From assembly GCA_943329505.2 (NCBI GenBank), contig CALQED020000110.1:1-5286 (forward strand): a DNA stretch of 5,286 bases, written 5' to 3'. The translations under genes and the position numbers were made by a program. Each line of letters opens with the position of its first letter. The first letter of the stretch is position 1. Source of the DNA: Polynucleobacter meluiroseus. Its GTDB lineage: Bacteria > Pseudomonadota > Gammaproteobacteria > Burkholderiales > Burkholderiaceae. The notes beneath the pieces are model-generated. The model saw only the letters and a program-made list of their open reading frames with translations. It was not told where the DNA came from and did no database searches. This document shows positions 1-5,286 of this stretch, piece by piece.

Positions 1-370
1 ATTGAGAGCCGTAATAGGCGGCAGCATCAGAAACTAAATCTGGATTGGCTACTGCGGAAGAATTCATACTTACTTTATCAGCGCCAGCATTGAGTAAGCG
101 GCGCACGTCAGCAACTGCGCGCACCCCACCACCGACTGTCAGCGGAATAAAAACTTGTGATGCCACATCTTCAATGATGTGCAAAATCAGATCGCGCCCA
201 TCGGATGTTGCAGTGATATCGAGAAAAGTGAGCTCATCAGCACCTTGAGTGTCATAACGCTTGGCAATTTCGACAGGATCGCCTGCATCGCGCAAACCAA
301 CAAAGTTCACCCCTTTAACAACGCGCCCTGCTGTGACATCTAAACAAGGAATAATTCTTTTGGTTAACAC
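1..370 (-). CDS. hisF: Imidazole glycerol phosphate synthase cyclase subunit HisF (5' part, runs off the window's left edge)
   Basis: HisF is the cytoplasmic (beta/alpha)8-barrel cyclase. It uses ammonia channelled from HisH to convert PRFAR into imidazole glycerol phosphate and AICAR. About 123 of the usual roughly 250 residues are present. The protein opens [12 protein letters not shown], placing the family's catalytic Asp at residue 11, followed by GRVVKG (15-20). The strand motif LDIT is at 50-53, the phosphate-binding GGGVR at 80-84, and [14 protein letters not shown] at 97-110. That last segment contains the Asp98/Lys99 pair known from the Thermotoga enzyme at the HisH interface and ammonia gate. 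The second catalytic Asp (about residue 130) lies outside the window. The start is GTG at 370-368 and shares one G with the hisA stop (TAGTG), so translation is probably coupled to hisA. The identification is secure; the start is well supported by alignment to the family N-terminus. Confidence 0.96.
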   Translation of the reverse strand, partial: MLTKRIIPCLDVTAGRVVKGVNFVGLRDAGDPVEIAKRYDTQGADELTFLDITATSDGRDLILHIIEDVASQVFIPLTVGGGVRAVADVRRLLNAGADKVSMNSSAVANPDLVSDAAAYYGSQ

Positions 371-1131
371 TAGATAATTTTCTTTTTGTATTTGAGTGTT
401 AATTCATCTGCATATTTTTGAGCGGCGGCTAAATCCAGATCACCTGCATAAATTGAGCGCCCGGCGATCACGCCCATGACACCCTCTTCTTCAGCCTTAC
501 AGAGCGCCTCAATATCTTGGTTATTAGAAAGTCCGCCACTTGCAATCACTGGAATACGAATCGCTTGAGCTAACTTAATCGTGGCATCAATGTTGACACC
601 TTTGAGCATGCCATCACGACCAATATCGGTATAGATAATGGCTTCTACACCCCAATCCTCAAACTTCTTAGCCAGGTCAATGACTTCATGGCCAGTAATC
701 TTGCTCCAACCATCAGTGGCTACCTTGCCATCCCGTGCATCCAGACCAACCATCACATGGCCAGGAAATGCAGTGCAGGCATCCTGAACAAAACCAGGAT
801 TTTTGACAGCAGCAGTACCGATAATGACTGTACTAATACCGTCATCCAACAAACGCTCAATCGTTTCTAAATCACGAATGCCGCCGCCAAGTTGAACCGG
901 AATCTCATTTCCCACTGCTTTCAGAATAGATTTAATGGCTGACTCATTTTTGAGTTTTCCAGCAAATGCGCCATTGAGATCAACCAAATGCAAACGTCGT
1001 GCGCCCTTGCTAATCCAATGCGCAGCCATCGCTCCTGGGTCTTCAGAAAACACCGTGGCTTTGTCCATATCACCTTGTTCAAGTCGAACGCAGTGGCCGT
1101 CTTTAAGATCAATTGCGGGAATGAGCAGCAT
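370..1131 (-). CDS. hisA: ProFAR isomerase HisA
   Basis: HisA is the cytoplasmic (beta/alpha)8-barrel isomerase that turns ProFAR into PRFAR by an Amadori rearrangement, feeding HisH-HisF. The 253 residues are about the usual length. The N-terminus [12 protein letters not shown] carries the catalytic base Asp8, and VGLDARDG (128-135) carries the catalytic acid Asp131. Thr168 in YTDIGRDG (167-174) matches the conserved active-site Thr. The two phosphate-binding motifs of the duplicated half-barrels are GGGIRD (82-87) and ASGG (197-200) with AGRSIYAG (223-230). The start is ATG at 1131-1129, and no convincing Shine-Dalgarno sequence lies in the 20-nt gap after the hisH stop, so reinitiation from hisH is plausible. 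The TAG stop overlaps the hisF GTG by one base. The C-terminal tail KYKKKII is lysine-rich. PriA, the dual-substrate homologue, is unlikely here because it is typical of actinobacteria. Confidence 0.97.
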   Translation of the reverse strand: MLLIPAIDLKDGHCVRLEQGDMDKATVFSEDPGAMAAHWISKGARRLHLVDLNGAFAGKLKNESAIKSILKAVGNEIPVQLGGGIRDLETIERLLDDGISTVIIGTAAVKNPGFVQDACTAFPGHVMVGLDARDGKVATDGWSKITGHEVIDLAKKFEDWGVEAIIYTDIGRDGMLKGVNIDATIKLAQAIRIPVIASGGLSNNQDIEALCKAEEEGVMGVIAGRSIYAGDLDLAAAQKYADELTLKYKKKII

Positions 1132-1151
1132 AGTGAGACGTTAGAAAATAA

Positions 1152-1808
1152 TTAAGGTTGCCAAGAAACAAAATTTTGATAAAGCTTTAATCCGTATTCT
1201 GCACTTTTTTCTGGATGAAATTGCGTTGCGAAAATATTATCTCTTGCAACGGCAGAAGTAAACCAATCGCCGTATTGAGTAGATCCGGCAGAATCTTCAT
1301 TACGCTGCGGTACAACATAGTAGCTATGTACAAAATAGAAGCTGGTGAGATCAGGAATGCCTTTCCAGAGAGGATGCTGCTGATCCTGACGAACCTGGTT
1401 CCAACCCATATGGGGAACCTTATAAGCTGACCCATCGGCCTGTTTTTTACCGTTTAAATCAAAGCGGCGTACTTCCCCTGGTATCAGCCCCAAACAAGGG
1501 GTCCATTGCTCATTGGCGCGAACCTCTGCACTCCTATCAAACAGCATTTGCTGACCGACACAGACACCCAATAAAGGTTTATTTTTAGAAGCCACGAGCA
1601 GCGCCTCTAAAAGACCTGATTCCTGAAGATGTTTCATGCAATCGGGCATGGCACCTTGACCGGGCAATACCACACGATCAGCTGAGTGAATTTCTTCGGG
1701 TTTGTGGGCAATGAATACATTGTCATCGGGTGCAACATGATGAAATGCCTGATACACGGAACGCAGATTGCCCATTCCATAATCAACGATCGCAATAGTC
1801 TGCGCCAA
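1152..1808 (-). CDS. hisH: Imidazole glycerol phosphate synthase glutamine amidotransferase subunit HisH
   Basis: HisH is the class-I glutaminase that supplies ammonia to HisF in the HisH-HisF heterodimer. The 218 residues are slightly longer than the roughly 200 usual. The N-terminus reads [18 protein letters not shown]. The nucleophile elbow GVCVGQQ (81-87) holds Cys83, and FHPEKS (197-202) holds His198 and Glu200, completing the catalytic triad. The oxyanion-strand motif is PGQGAMPDC (49-57), where many family members have PGVG. VPHMGWN (131-137) and FVHSYY (159-164) are further family motifs. Upstream of the TTG at 1808-1806 the frame reads TAA ATT TTG, so the start must be this TTG or the even rarer ATT; TTG matches the family N-terminus. 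A purine-rich AGATAGG sits 7 nt upstream. hisB ends 50 nt upstream and hisA begins 20 nt downstream. The marC-type gene I recall between hisB and hisH in Burkholderia is absent here. Confidence 0.96.
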   Translation of the reverse strand: MAQTIAIVDYGMGNLRSVYQAFHHVAPDDNVFIAHKPEEIHSADRVVLPGQGAMPDCMKHLQESGLLEALLVASKNKPLLGVCVGQQMLFDRSAEVRANEQWTPCLGLIPGEVRRFDLNGKKQADGSAYKVPHMGWNQVRQDQQHPLWKGIPDLTSFYFVHSYYVVPQRNEDSAGSTQYGDWFTSAVARDNIFATQFHPEKSAEYGLKLYQNFVSWQP

Positions 1809-1815
1809 AATTTAG

Positions 1816-1822
1816 CCTATCT
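1816..1822 (-). promoter_or_regulatory. Ribosome binding site supporting the hisH TTG start
   Basis: On the minus strand the purine-rich sequence AGATAGG ends 7 nt before the TTG at 1808-1806. It is the best Shine-Dalgarno-like match among the clustered hisB-hisH-hisA-hisF starts. Together with the in-frame TAA at 1814-1812, which rules out anything further upstream, it favours TTG as the initiation codon. Confidence 0.5.
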
Positions 1823-1843
1823 TTGCTGTGATCTAACGGGCAA

Positions 1844-1857
1844 CTAGAAGTATCTAG
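1844..1857. repeat. Small CTAG-containing inverted repeat just after hisB
   Basis: CTAGA at 1844-1848 and TCTAG at 1853-1857 form a perfect 5-bp inverted repeat with a 4-base loop, starting just past the hisB stop in the hisB-hisH spacer. On the minus-strand mRNA no U-run follows it, so it is not a standard terminator. It could be a weak processing or stability hairpin, or chance. Only the repeat itself is seen directly; any function is unproven. Confidence 0.3.
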
Positions 1858-1858
1858 A

Positions 1859-2446
1859 TTAGAGACTGCCTTTGGTTGAGGGAACCGTACCAGATGCACG
1901 TGGATCAATTGCCAACGCCATGCGTAATGCACGGCCAAAGGCTTTGAAAACGGTTTCGATCTGGTGGTGCGCATTGATGCCGCGTAAATTATCGATGTGC
2001 AAAGTCACGCCCGCGTGGTTTACAAAACCACGGAAGAACTCAATGCTCAGATCAACATCAAAGTCACCGACACGAGCGCGAGTAAATGGAACATTGAATT
2101 CCAAGCCTGGACGGCCAGAAAAATCAATTACTACACGAGATAAGGTTTCATCCAAAGGCACATAGGAGTGACCATAACGAGTAATACCTGCTTTATCGCC
2201 CACTGCTTTTGCAAAAGCTTGGCCCAAGGTAATACCTACATCCTCAACGGTGTGGTGATCATCAATATGGGTGTCACCTTTTGCGACCACCTTTAGGTCA
2301 ATCATGCCGTGACGGGCAATTTGATCGAGCATATGGTCTAGAAAAGGGACCCCTGAGGCTAGCTCAGCCTTACCAGAACCATCTAAATTGATGGAAATTT
2401 GAATTTTGGTTTCCGAAGTATCTCGGGTAACGTCGGCTTGCCGCAT
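1859..2446 (-). CDS. hisB: Imidazoleglycerol-phosphate dehydratase HisB (monofunctional)
   Basis: HisB dehydrates imidazole glycerol phosphate to imidazole acetol phosphate, the substrate of HisC; the family is a manganese-dependent 24-mer in the cytoplasm. The 195 residues are typical of the monofunctional dehydratase. There is no N-terminal histidinol-phosphatase domain of the kind fused in Escherichia coli HisB. Metal and substrate motifs of the duplicated fold are FLDHML (35-40, His38), RHG (45-47, His46), DDHHTVED (62-69, His64, His65, Glu68), [11 protein letters not shown] (90-100, His93) and NAHHQIE (158-164, His160, His161, Glu164). The C-terminus PSTKGSL is the usual family ending. 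The ATG at 2446-2444 is the first start after an in-frame TGA at 2452-2450 and fits the family N-terminus. No strong Shine-Dalgarno is visible. It is the first gene of the hisB-hisH-hisA-hisF unit and is divergent from hisC. Confidence 0.97.
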   Translation of the reverse strand: MRQADVTRDTSETKIQISINLDGSGKAELASGVPFLDHMLDQIARHGMIDLKVVAKGDTHIDDHHTVEDVGITLGQAFAKAVGDKAGITRYGHSYVPLDETLSRVVIDFSGRPGLEFNVPFTRARVGDFDVDLSIEFFRGFVNHAGVTLHIDNLRGINAHHQIETVFKAFGRALRMALAIDPRASGTVPSTKGSL

Positions 2447-2486
2447 GCTTCATTGCGCCGCGAGGCGAAGTGTTGATTGAAGCCTC

Positions 2487-2514
2487 ATAATATCATTCCT
2501 AGAAGATATATAAA
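2487..2514 (-). promoter_or_regulatory. Candidate sigma70-type promoter for hisB-hisH-hisA-hisF
   Basis: On the minus strand TATTAT (2492-2487) matches the -10 consensus at 5 of 6 positions and is preceded by TGA, giving an extended -10. TTTATA (2514-2509) matches the -35 consensus at 4 of 6 with a 16-base spacer. The predicted transcript would start near 2480, leaving about 34 nt before the hisB ATG. A promoter is needed here because hisC on the opposite strand cuts hisB off from hisG-hisD. The match was scored by eye in AT-rich DNA, so it remains a prediction. Confidence 0.45.
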
Positions 2515-2516
2515 TG

Positions 2517-2546
2517 CTGAAATTACATTTGCTTCTTTTTGATTAT
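2517..2546 (+). promoter_or_regulatory. Weak candidate promoter for hisC
   Basis: CTGAAA (2517-2522) matches the -35 consensus at 4 of 6 positions and GATTAT (2541-2546) matches the -10 at 4 of 6, with an 18-base spacer. This would put the transcript start near 2553, about 20 nt before the hisC ATG. A partial Shine-Dalgarno, TGAG (2562-2565), lies 7 nt before that ATG. No plus-strand gene precedes hisC in the window, so some promoter must lie upstream, but the exact boxes are uncertain. Confidence 0.25.
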
Positions 2547-2572
2547 TTCTGATTTTTGACCTGAGTACCCTC

Positions 2573-3640
2573 ATGAGCCGTTTTTGGAGCCCTGTTGTTC
2601 ACACTTTGACCCCATATGTTCCTGGGGAGCAGCCACAAATGCAGCGGCTGGTTAAGCTCAATACCAATGAGAGCCCTTATGGGCCTTCGCCGAAGGCGCT
2701 TGCGGCAATGAGTAGCCAAACGAATGATGACTTACGGCTCTACCCAGATCCAGAGGGGGTGGCTCTAAAACAAGCTATTGCTCAATTACATGGTCTAAAC
2801 CCAAACCAAGTATTTTTAGGAAACGGCTCTGACGAGGTTCTAGCCCACGTTTTTGCGGGATTACTGAAACAAAACAAGCCTGTTCATTTTCCAGATATCA
2901 CCTATAGTTTTTATCCGGTCTACTGCAAGCTTTTTAGCATCGATTACAAAACTATACCGCTGGGAAAAGATTTCGAAATCAATACCAGCGACTACAACAT
3001 ACCTAACGGTGGCATTATTTTTCCAAATCCCAATGCTCCGACCGGCAGATCAATTGCTCGCTCAGAAATTGAAAAACTGTTAGCAAACAATAAAGATTCC
3101 GTAGTCGTGATTGATGAAGCCTACGTAGACTATGGGACCGAATCTTGCATACCCCTATTGCGTGGTAGCAGCTGCCCAGAAAATCTTTTAGTGGTGCACA
3201 CACTTTCTAAATCTAGGGCGCTGGCAGGGCTGCGTGTTGGCTTTGCGGTCGGCCATCCCGCTCTGATTGAAGGCCTAGAGCGCGTTAAAAATAGCTTTAA
3301 CTCATACCCCTTAGGCCGCCTTGCCCAAGTGGGTGCTGTTGCCGCAATTGAGGATCAAGCGCACCTGGAGAAAACGAGCGCCAAGGTTATCCAGACACGC
3401 AATAAGTTAATTGAACAATTGAATGCCTTAGGTTTTGACACATTACCTTCAACTGCAAACTTTATTTTTACTCGTCATCCAAAGTATGCTGGCGCCAAAC
3501 TCTATCAAGCTCTGCGAGATCGGGGAATTATCGTGCGTCACTTCAAGTCTCCACGCGTTGAAGAATTCTTGCGCATTACGATTGGCACAGATGAACAAAG
3601 CGGCGAACTCGTCACCGCTTTAAAAGAAATACTGACTTAA
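2573..3640 (+). CDS. hisC: Histidinol-phosphate aminotransferase HisC, inverted relative to the rest of the his cluster
   Basis: HisC is a PLP-dependent fold-type I aminotransferase that converts imidazole acetol phosphate plus glutamate to L-histidinol phosphate. Its 355 residues match the usual length. Motifs in order are [10 protein letters not shown] (29-38), YPDP (57-60, the Tyr reaching the partner subunit's site), GNGSDEV (83-89, cofactor phosphate region), PNPNAPTG (151-158, Asn154), DEAY (181-184, Asp181 paired with the pyridine nitrogen), [15 protein letters not shown] (210-224, Schiff-base Lys213 and Arg221) and LRITIGT (333-339, Arg335 for the substrate carboxylate). The ATG is preceded by a partial TGAG ribosome site. 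Every other gene here is on the minus strand. hisC is head-to-head with hisB (126 bp apart) and tail-to-tail with hisD (22 bp apart). The opening MSRFWSP resembles my memory of Pseudomonas HisC1 more than the Burkholderia operon HisC; that is inference. Related aromatic aminotransferases exist, but the his context supports HisC. Confidence 0.95.
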   Translation: MSRFWSPVVHTLTPYVPGEQPQMQRLVKLNTNESPYGPSPKALAAMSSQTNDDLRLYPDPEGVALKQAIAQLHGLNPNQVFLGNGSDEVLAHVFAGLLKQNKPVHFPDITYSFYPVYCKLFSIDYKTIPLGKDFEINTSDYNIPNGGIIFPNPNAPTGRSIARSEIEKLLANNKDSVVVIDEAYVDYGTESCIPLLRGSSCPENLLVVHTLSKSRALAGLRVGFAVGHPALIEGLERVKNSFNSYPLGRLAQVGAVAAIEDQAHLEKTSAKVIQTRNKLIEQLNALGFDTLPSTANFIFTRHPKYAGAKLYQALRDRGIIVRHFKSPRVEEFLRITIGTDEQSGELVTALKEILT

Positions 3641-3655
3641 CTCAGTTTTTATTTA
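3627..3655. terminator. Possible bidirectional terminator hairpin between hisC and hisD
   Basis: ACTGA (3631-3635) and TCAGT (3642-3646) form a 5-bp stem with a 6-base loop that includes most of the hisC stop codon. Beyond a T-T mismatch, AAA (3627-3629) can pair with TTT (3648-3650). On the plus strand the stem runs into TTTTTATTT. On the minus strand it is followed by ATTTCTTTT. That arrangement would suit both convergent transcripts, hisC and hisG-hisD. The stem is short and GC-poor, so it may be inefficient. Confidence 0.4.
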
Positions 3656-3662
3656 ATTCGAG

Positions 3663-4985
3663 TTACTTTTTCAGACGCATCTCAGCAGCGCGTGCATGCG
3701 CTTGCAGGCCTTCACCATGAGCTAGTGTACTGGCTACTACACCCAAAGTTTGTGCGCCAGCCTCACTCACTTCAATCATGCTTGAACGCTTAATGAAGTC
3801 ATAGACACCTAACGGGGAAGAGAAGCGTGCGGTTCTGGCTGTAGGCAAAACATGGTTTGGTCCGGCGCAATAGTCGCCGAGCGATTCACTAGTGTAGTTA
3901 CCCATAAAGATGGCGCCAGCATGACGAATCTGTTCAGCCCACTTGCGTGGCTCTGCAGCACAAATTTCTAAGTGCTCCGCTGCAATCGCATTGGCAATTT
4001 CGCAGGCTTCATTCATGTCTTTAACCTGAATCAGAAGCGCGCGGTTTGTTAAAGAGGTTTCAATCACCTTTGCTCTTGGCATCTCCGGTAGCAACTTGTT
4101 GATACTTGCCTGCACTTGCTCGATAAACGCTTCATCTGGACACAACAAAATCGATTGCGCCTGCTCATCATGCTCAGCCTGTGAGAATAAATCCATGGCA
4201 ACCCAATCCGGGTTACTAGACCCATCACACAAGACCAAAATCTCCGAAGGGCCAGCAATCATATCGATACCAACCGTACCAAAGACTCTGCGTTTTGCAG
4301 CAGCAACATAGGCATTACCTGGACCAACAATTTTATCTACTGATGGGATAGTCTTTGTGCCAAAAGCCAAAGCGCCAACCGCCTGAGCCCCACCAATGGT
4401 GAAAACGCGATCTACTCCAGCTAAGTGAGCCGCTGCTAATACCAAAGGATTGCGCGCGCCATCAGGCGTAGGCACCACCATGATGACCTCTGCCACGCCT
4501 GCGACCTTTGCAGGAATTGCATTCATCAACACAGAGGATGGATAAGCAGCTTTGCCACCTGGCACATATATGCCGACACGATCTAAAGGCGTTACTTTTT
4601 GACCAAGACGCGTACCATCAGCCTCTTCATACTCCCAAGAGTGGCAACCTGCTTCAATCTTTTGTTTCTCGTGATATGCGCGGATTCTTTTCGCGGCAGT
4701 ATCTAAAGCATTCTTTTGCTCTGCAGGCAATGTGTTGTAGGCTTGCTCTAAAGCTTGCTGAGGAATTTCTAATTCCGAAACCTGTGAGACATTTAAGCGA
4801 TCAAATTGCTGAGTGAAGTTAAGAACAGCAGCATCCCCCTGCTCTTTGACTGCTGCCAAAATTTTGACTACGGCAGCATCAATAGCCTCATCATCAGCCA
4901 TGGGTAAAGAAAGGCTCGATAGCAGGGTTTCTCTAAAACCCGCATCCTGGCTATTAAGACGTTTCACTTTGATTGGCACAGGCAT
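3663..4985 (-). CDS. hisD: Histidinol dehydrogenase HisD
   Basis: HisD is the zinc-dependent, NAD-linked cytoplasmic enzyme that oxidises L-histidinol through the aldehyde to L-histidine, the last pathway step. The 440 residues are full length. Motifs are VGIYVPGG (137-144), [14 protein letters not shown] (197-210), [17 protein letters not shown] (215-231 region), [11 protein letters not shown] (239-249), FSQAEHD (267-273), AAEHLE (335-340), [13 protein letters not shown] (370-382) and EGLQAH (425-430). By correspondence with the E. coli enzyme, the zinc ligands are Gln269, His272, Asp371 and His430, and the catalytic pair is Glu337/His338; all are present. The ATG at 4985-4983 starts 10 nt after the hisG stop without a strong Shine-Dalgarno, suggesting co-transcription and coupling with hisG. 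Its 3' end faces that of hisC, so it is the last gene of its transcript, unlike the common arrangement where hisC follows in the same direction. Confidence 0.97.
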   Translation of the reverse strand: MPVPIKVKRLNSQDAGFRETLLSSLSLPMADDEAIDAAVVKILAAVKEQGDAAVLNFTQQFDRLNVSQVSELEIPQQALEQAYNTLPAEQKNALDTAAKRIRAYHEKQKIEAGCHSWEYEEADGTRLGQKVTPLDRVGIYVPGGKAAYPSSVLMNAIPAKVAGVAEVIMVVPTPDGARNPLVLAAAHLAGVDRVFTIGGAQAVGALAFGTKTIPSVDKIVGPGNAYVAAAKRRVFGTVGIDMIAGPSEILVLCDGSSNPDWVAMDLFSQAEHDEQAQSILLCPDEAFIEQVQASINKLLPEMPRAKVIETSLTNRALLIQVKDMNEACEIANAIAAEHLEICAAEPRKWAEQIRHAGAIFMGNYTSESLGDYCAGPNHVLPTARTARFSSPLGVYDFIKRSSMIEVSEAGAQTLGVVASTLAHGEGLQAHARAAEMRLKK

Positions 4986-4995
4986 GTAATGAGGA

Positions 4996-5286
4996 TTACT
5001 TCAACAACTCAAAAATGGGCTGCAGCTGTGCACGCTTGCGTTTGTAGGAAGCTTGATTGACTACTAACCGAGCACTGATGTCAGCAATGGGCTCAACTTC
5101 AACTAAACCGTTTGCCTTCAGCGTATTGCCCGTTGACACTAAATCCACAATCGCATCTGCCAAGCCTACTAAAGGAGCAAGCTCCATAGAACCATAGAGC
5201 TGAATCGTATCAATATGTACGCCTTTGTTGGCAAAGTGATCGCGTGCACAATTGACATACTTGGTTGCTACTTTTAAGCGCGAACC
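4996..5286 (-). CDS. hisG: ATP phosphoribosyltransferase HisG, short form (3' part, runs off the right edge)
   Basis: HisG condenses ATP with PRPP to give phosphoribosyl-ATP, the committed and feedback-controlled step of the pathway. The last 96 residues are visible. The frame is open to the window edge, so the in-frame ATG at 5187-5185 is an internal Met, not the start. Recognisable segments are [28 protein letters not shown] and the PRPP-binding loop DLVSTGNTL. The protein ends shortly after this catalytic lobe, with [20 protein letters not shown] and a few more residues. There is no extra C-terminal regulatory domain of about 80 residues as in the long E. coli type. This marks it as HisG-S, which in known families works with the HisZ regulatory subunit; hisZ is not in the window. 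The TAA stop lies 10 nt before hisD. The product call is firm and the short-form call well supported. Confidence 0.94.
   Translation of the reverse strand, partial: GSRLKVATKYVNCARDHFANKGVHIDTIQLYGSMELAPLVGLADAIVDLVSTGNTLKANGLVEVEPIADISARLVVNQASYKRKRAQLQPIFELLK

Noticed and set aside
49..51. Absence of any novel defence, mobile or CRISPR system in the window
   Set aside because: I looked for direct repeats, terminal repeats and non-his genes throughout. All coding space is accounted for by seven his genes, so no novel system is claimed.
45..248. 67-residue plus-strand open frame near the left edge
   Set aside because: Antisense to the hisF frame, which carries clear family motifs (Asp11, GGGVR) and continues off the window.
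1872..2165. 97-residue open frame on the plus strand, antisense to hisB
   Set aside because: Fully contained within hisB, whose motifs are intact; no independent coding evidence.
2462..2486. GAGGC / GCCTC inverted repeat upstream of hisB as an RNA hairpin or attenuator
   Set aside because: The stem is only 5 bp with a 15-base loop, and one arm would fall at or upstream of the predicted hisB transcript start; too weak to call as a regulator.
2447..2572. A histidine leader peptide (hisL-like) in the divergent intergenic region
   Set aside because: No short frame with a run of His codons was seen on either strand; such a leader would be expected upstream of hisG, outside the window.
2561..3645. 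CTGAGT (2561-2566) and ACTCAG (3640-3645) as inverted repeats that might have flipped hisC
   Set aside because: Only 6 bases match with no extension; expected by chance, and no transposase, recombinase or longer terminal repeat is present.
4508..4816. 102-residue open frame on the plus strand, antisense to hisD
   Set aside because: It lies wholly inside the well-supported hisD on the other strand and shows no recognisable domain; it is a shadow frame.

Overview
The window is almost entirely a histidine-biosynthesis locus. Its protein sequences and moderate GC (by eye in the mid-40s percent, not computed) suggest a betaproteobacterium of the Burkholderiales. A low-GC freshwater Burkholderiaceae lineage such as Polynucleobacter is the best guess. 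That placement rests on remembered family sequences, not on a search.

Layout, left to right: hisF (5' half only, minus), hisA (minus), hisH (minus), hisB (minus), a 126-bp divergent intergenic region, hisC (PLUS strand), a 22-bp convergent gap, hisD (minus), hisG (3' part only, minus). Read on the minus strand, the gene order hisG-hisD-[hisC]-hisB-hisH-hisA-hisF is the usual proteobacterial one, but hisC is flipped. This breaks what would be one operon into at least three transcription units: hisG-hisD, ending tail-to-tail against hisC; hisC alone; and hisB-hisH-hisA-hisF, starting head-to-head with hisC. A candidate promoter for hisB and a weaker one for hisC lie in 2447-2572. A small AT-rich hairpin that could terminate both strands spans the hisC stop codon.

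Together the genes encode the first step (HisG, short form), isomerisation of ProFAR (HisA), the HisH-HisF glutamine amidotransferase/cyclase, imidazoleglycerol-phosphate dehydratase (HisB, monofunctional), the aminotransferase (HisC) and the terminal dehydrogenase (HisD). Not in the window are hisI/hisE, the HisZ partner expected for a short HisG, and a histidinol-phosphate phosphatase.

All visible catalytic residues are intact and no gene appears broken. There are no RNA genes, mobile elements or CRISPR arrays, and no gene-free stretch reaches 300 bases. I do not see an undescribed biological system. The notable points are the inverted hisC, its regulatory consequences, and the alternative start codons of hisH and hisF.
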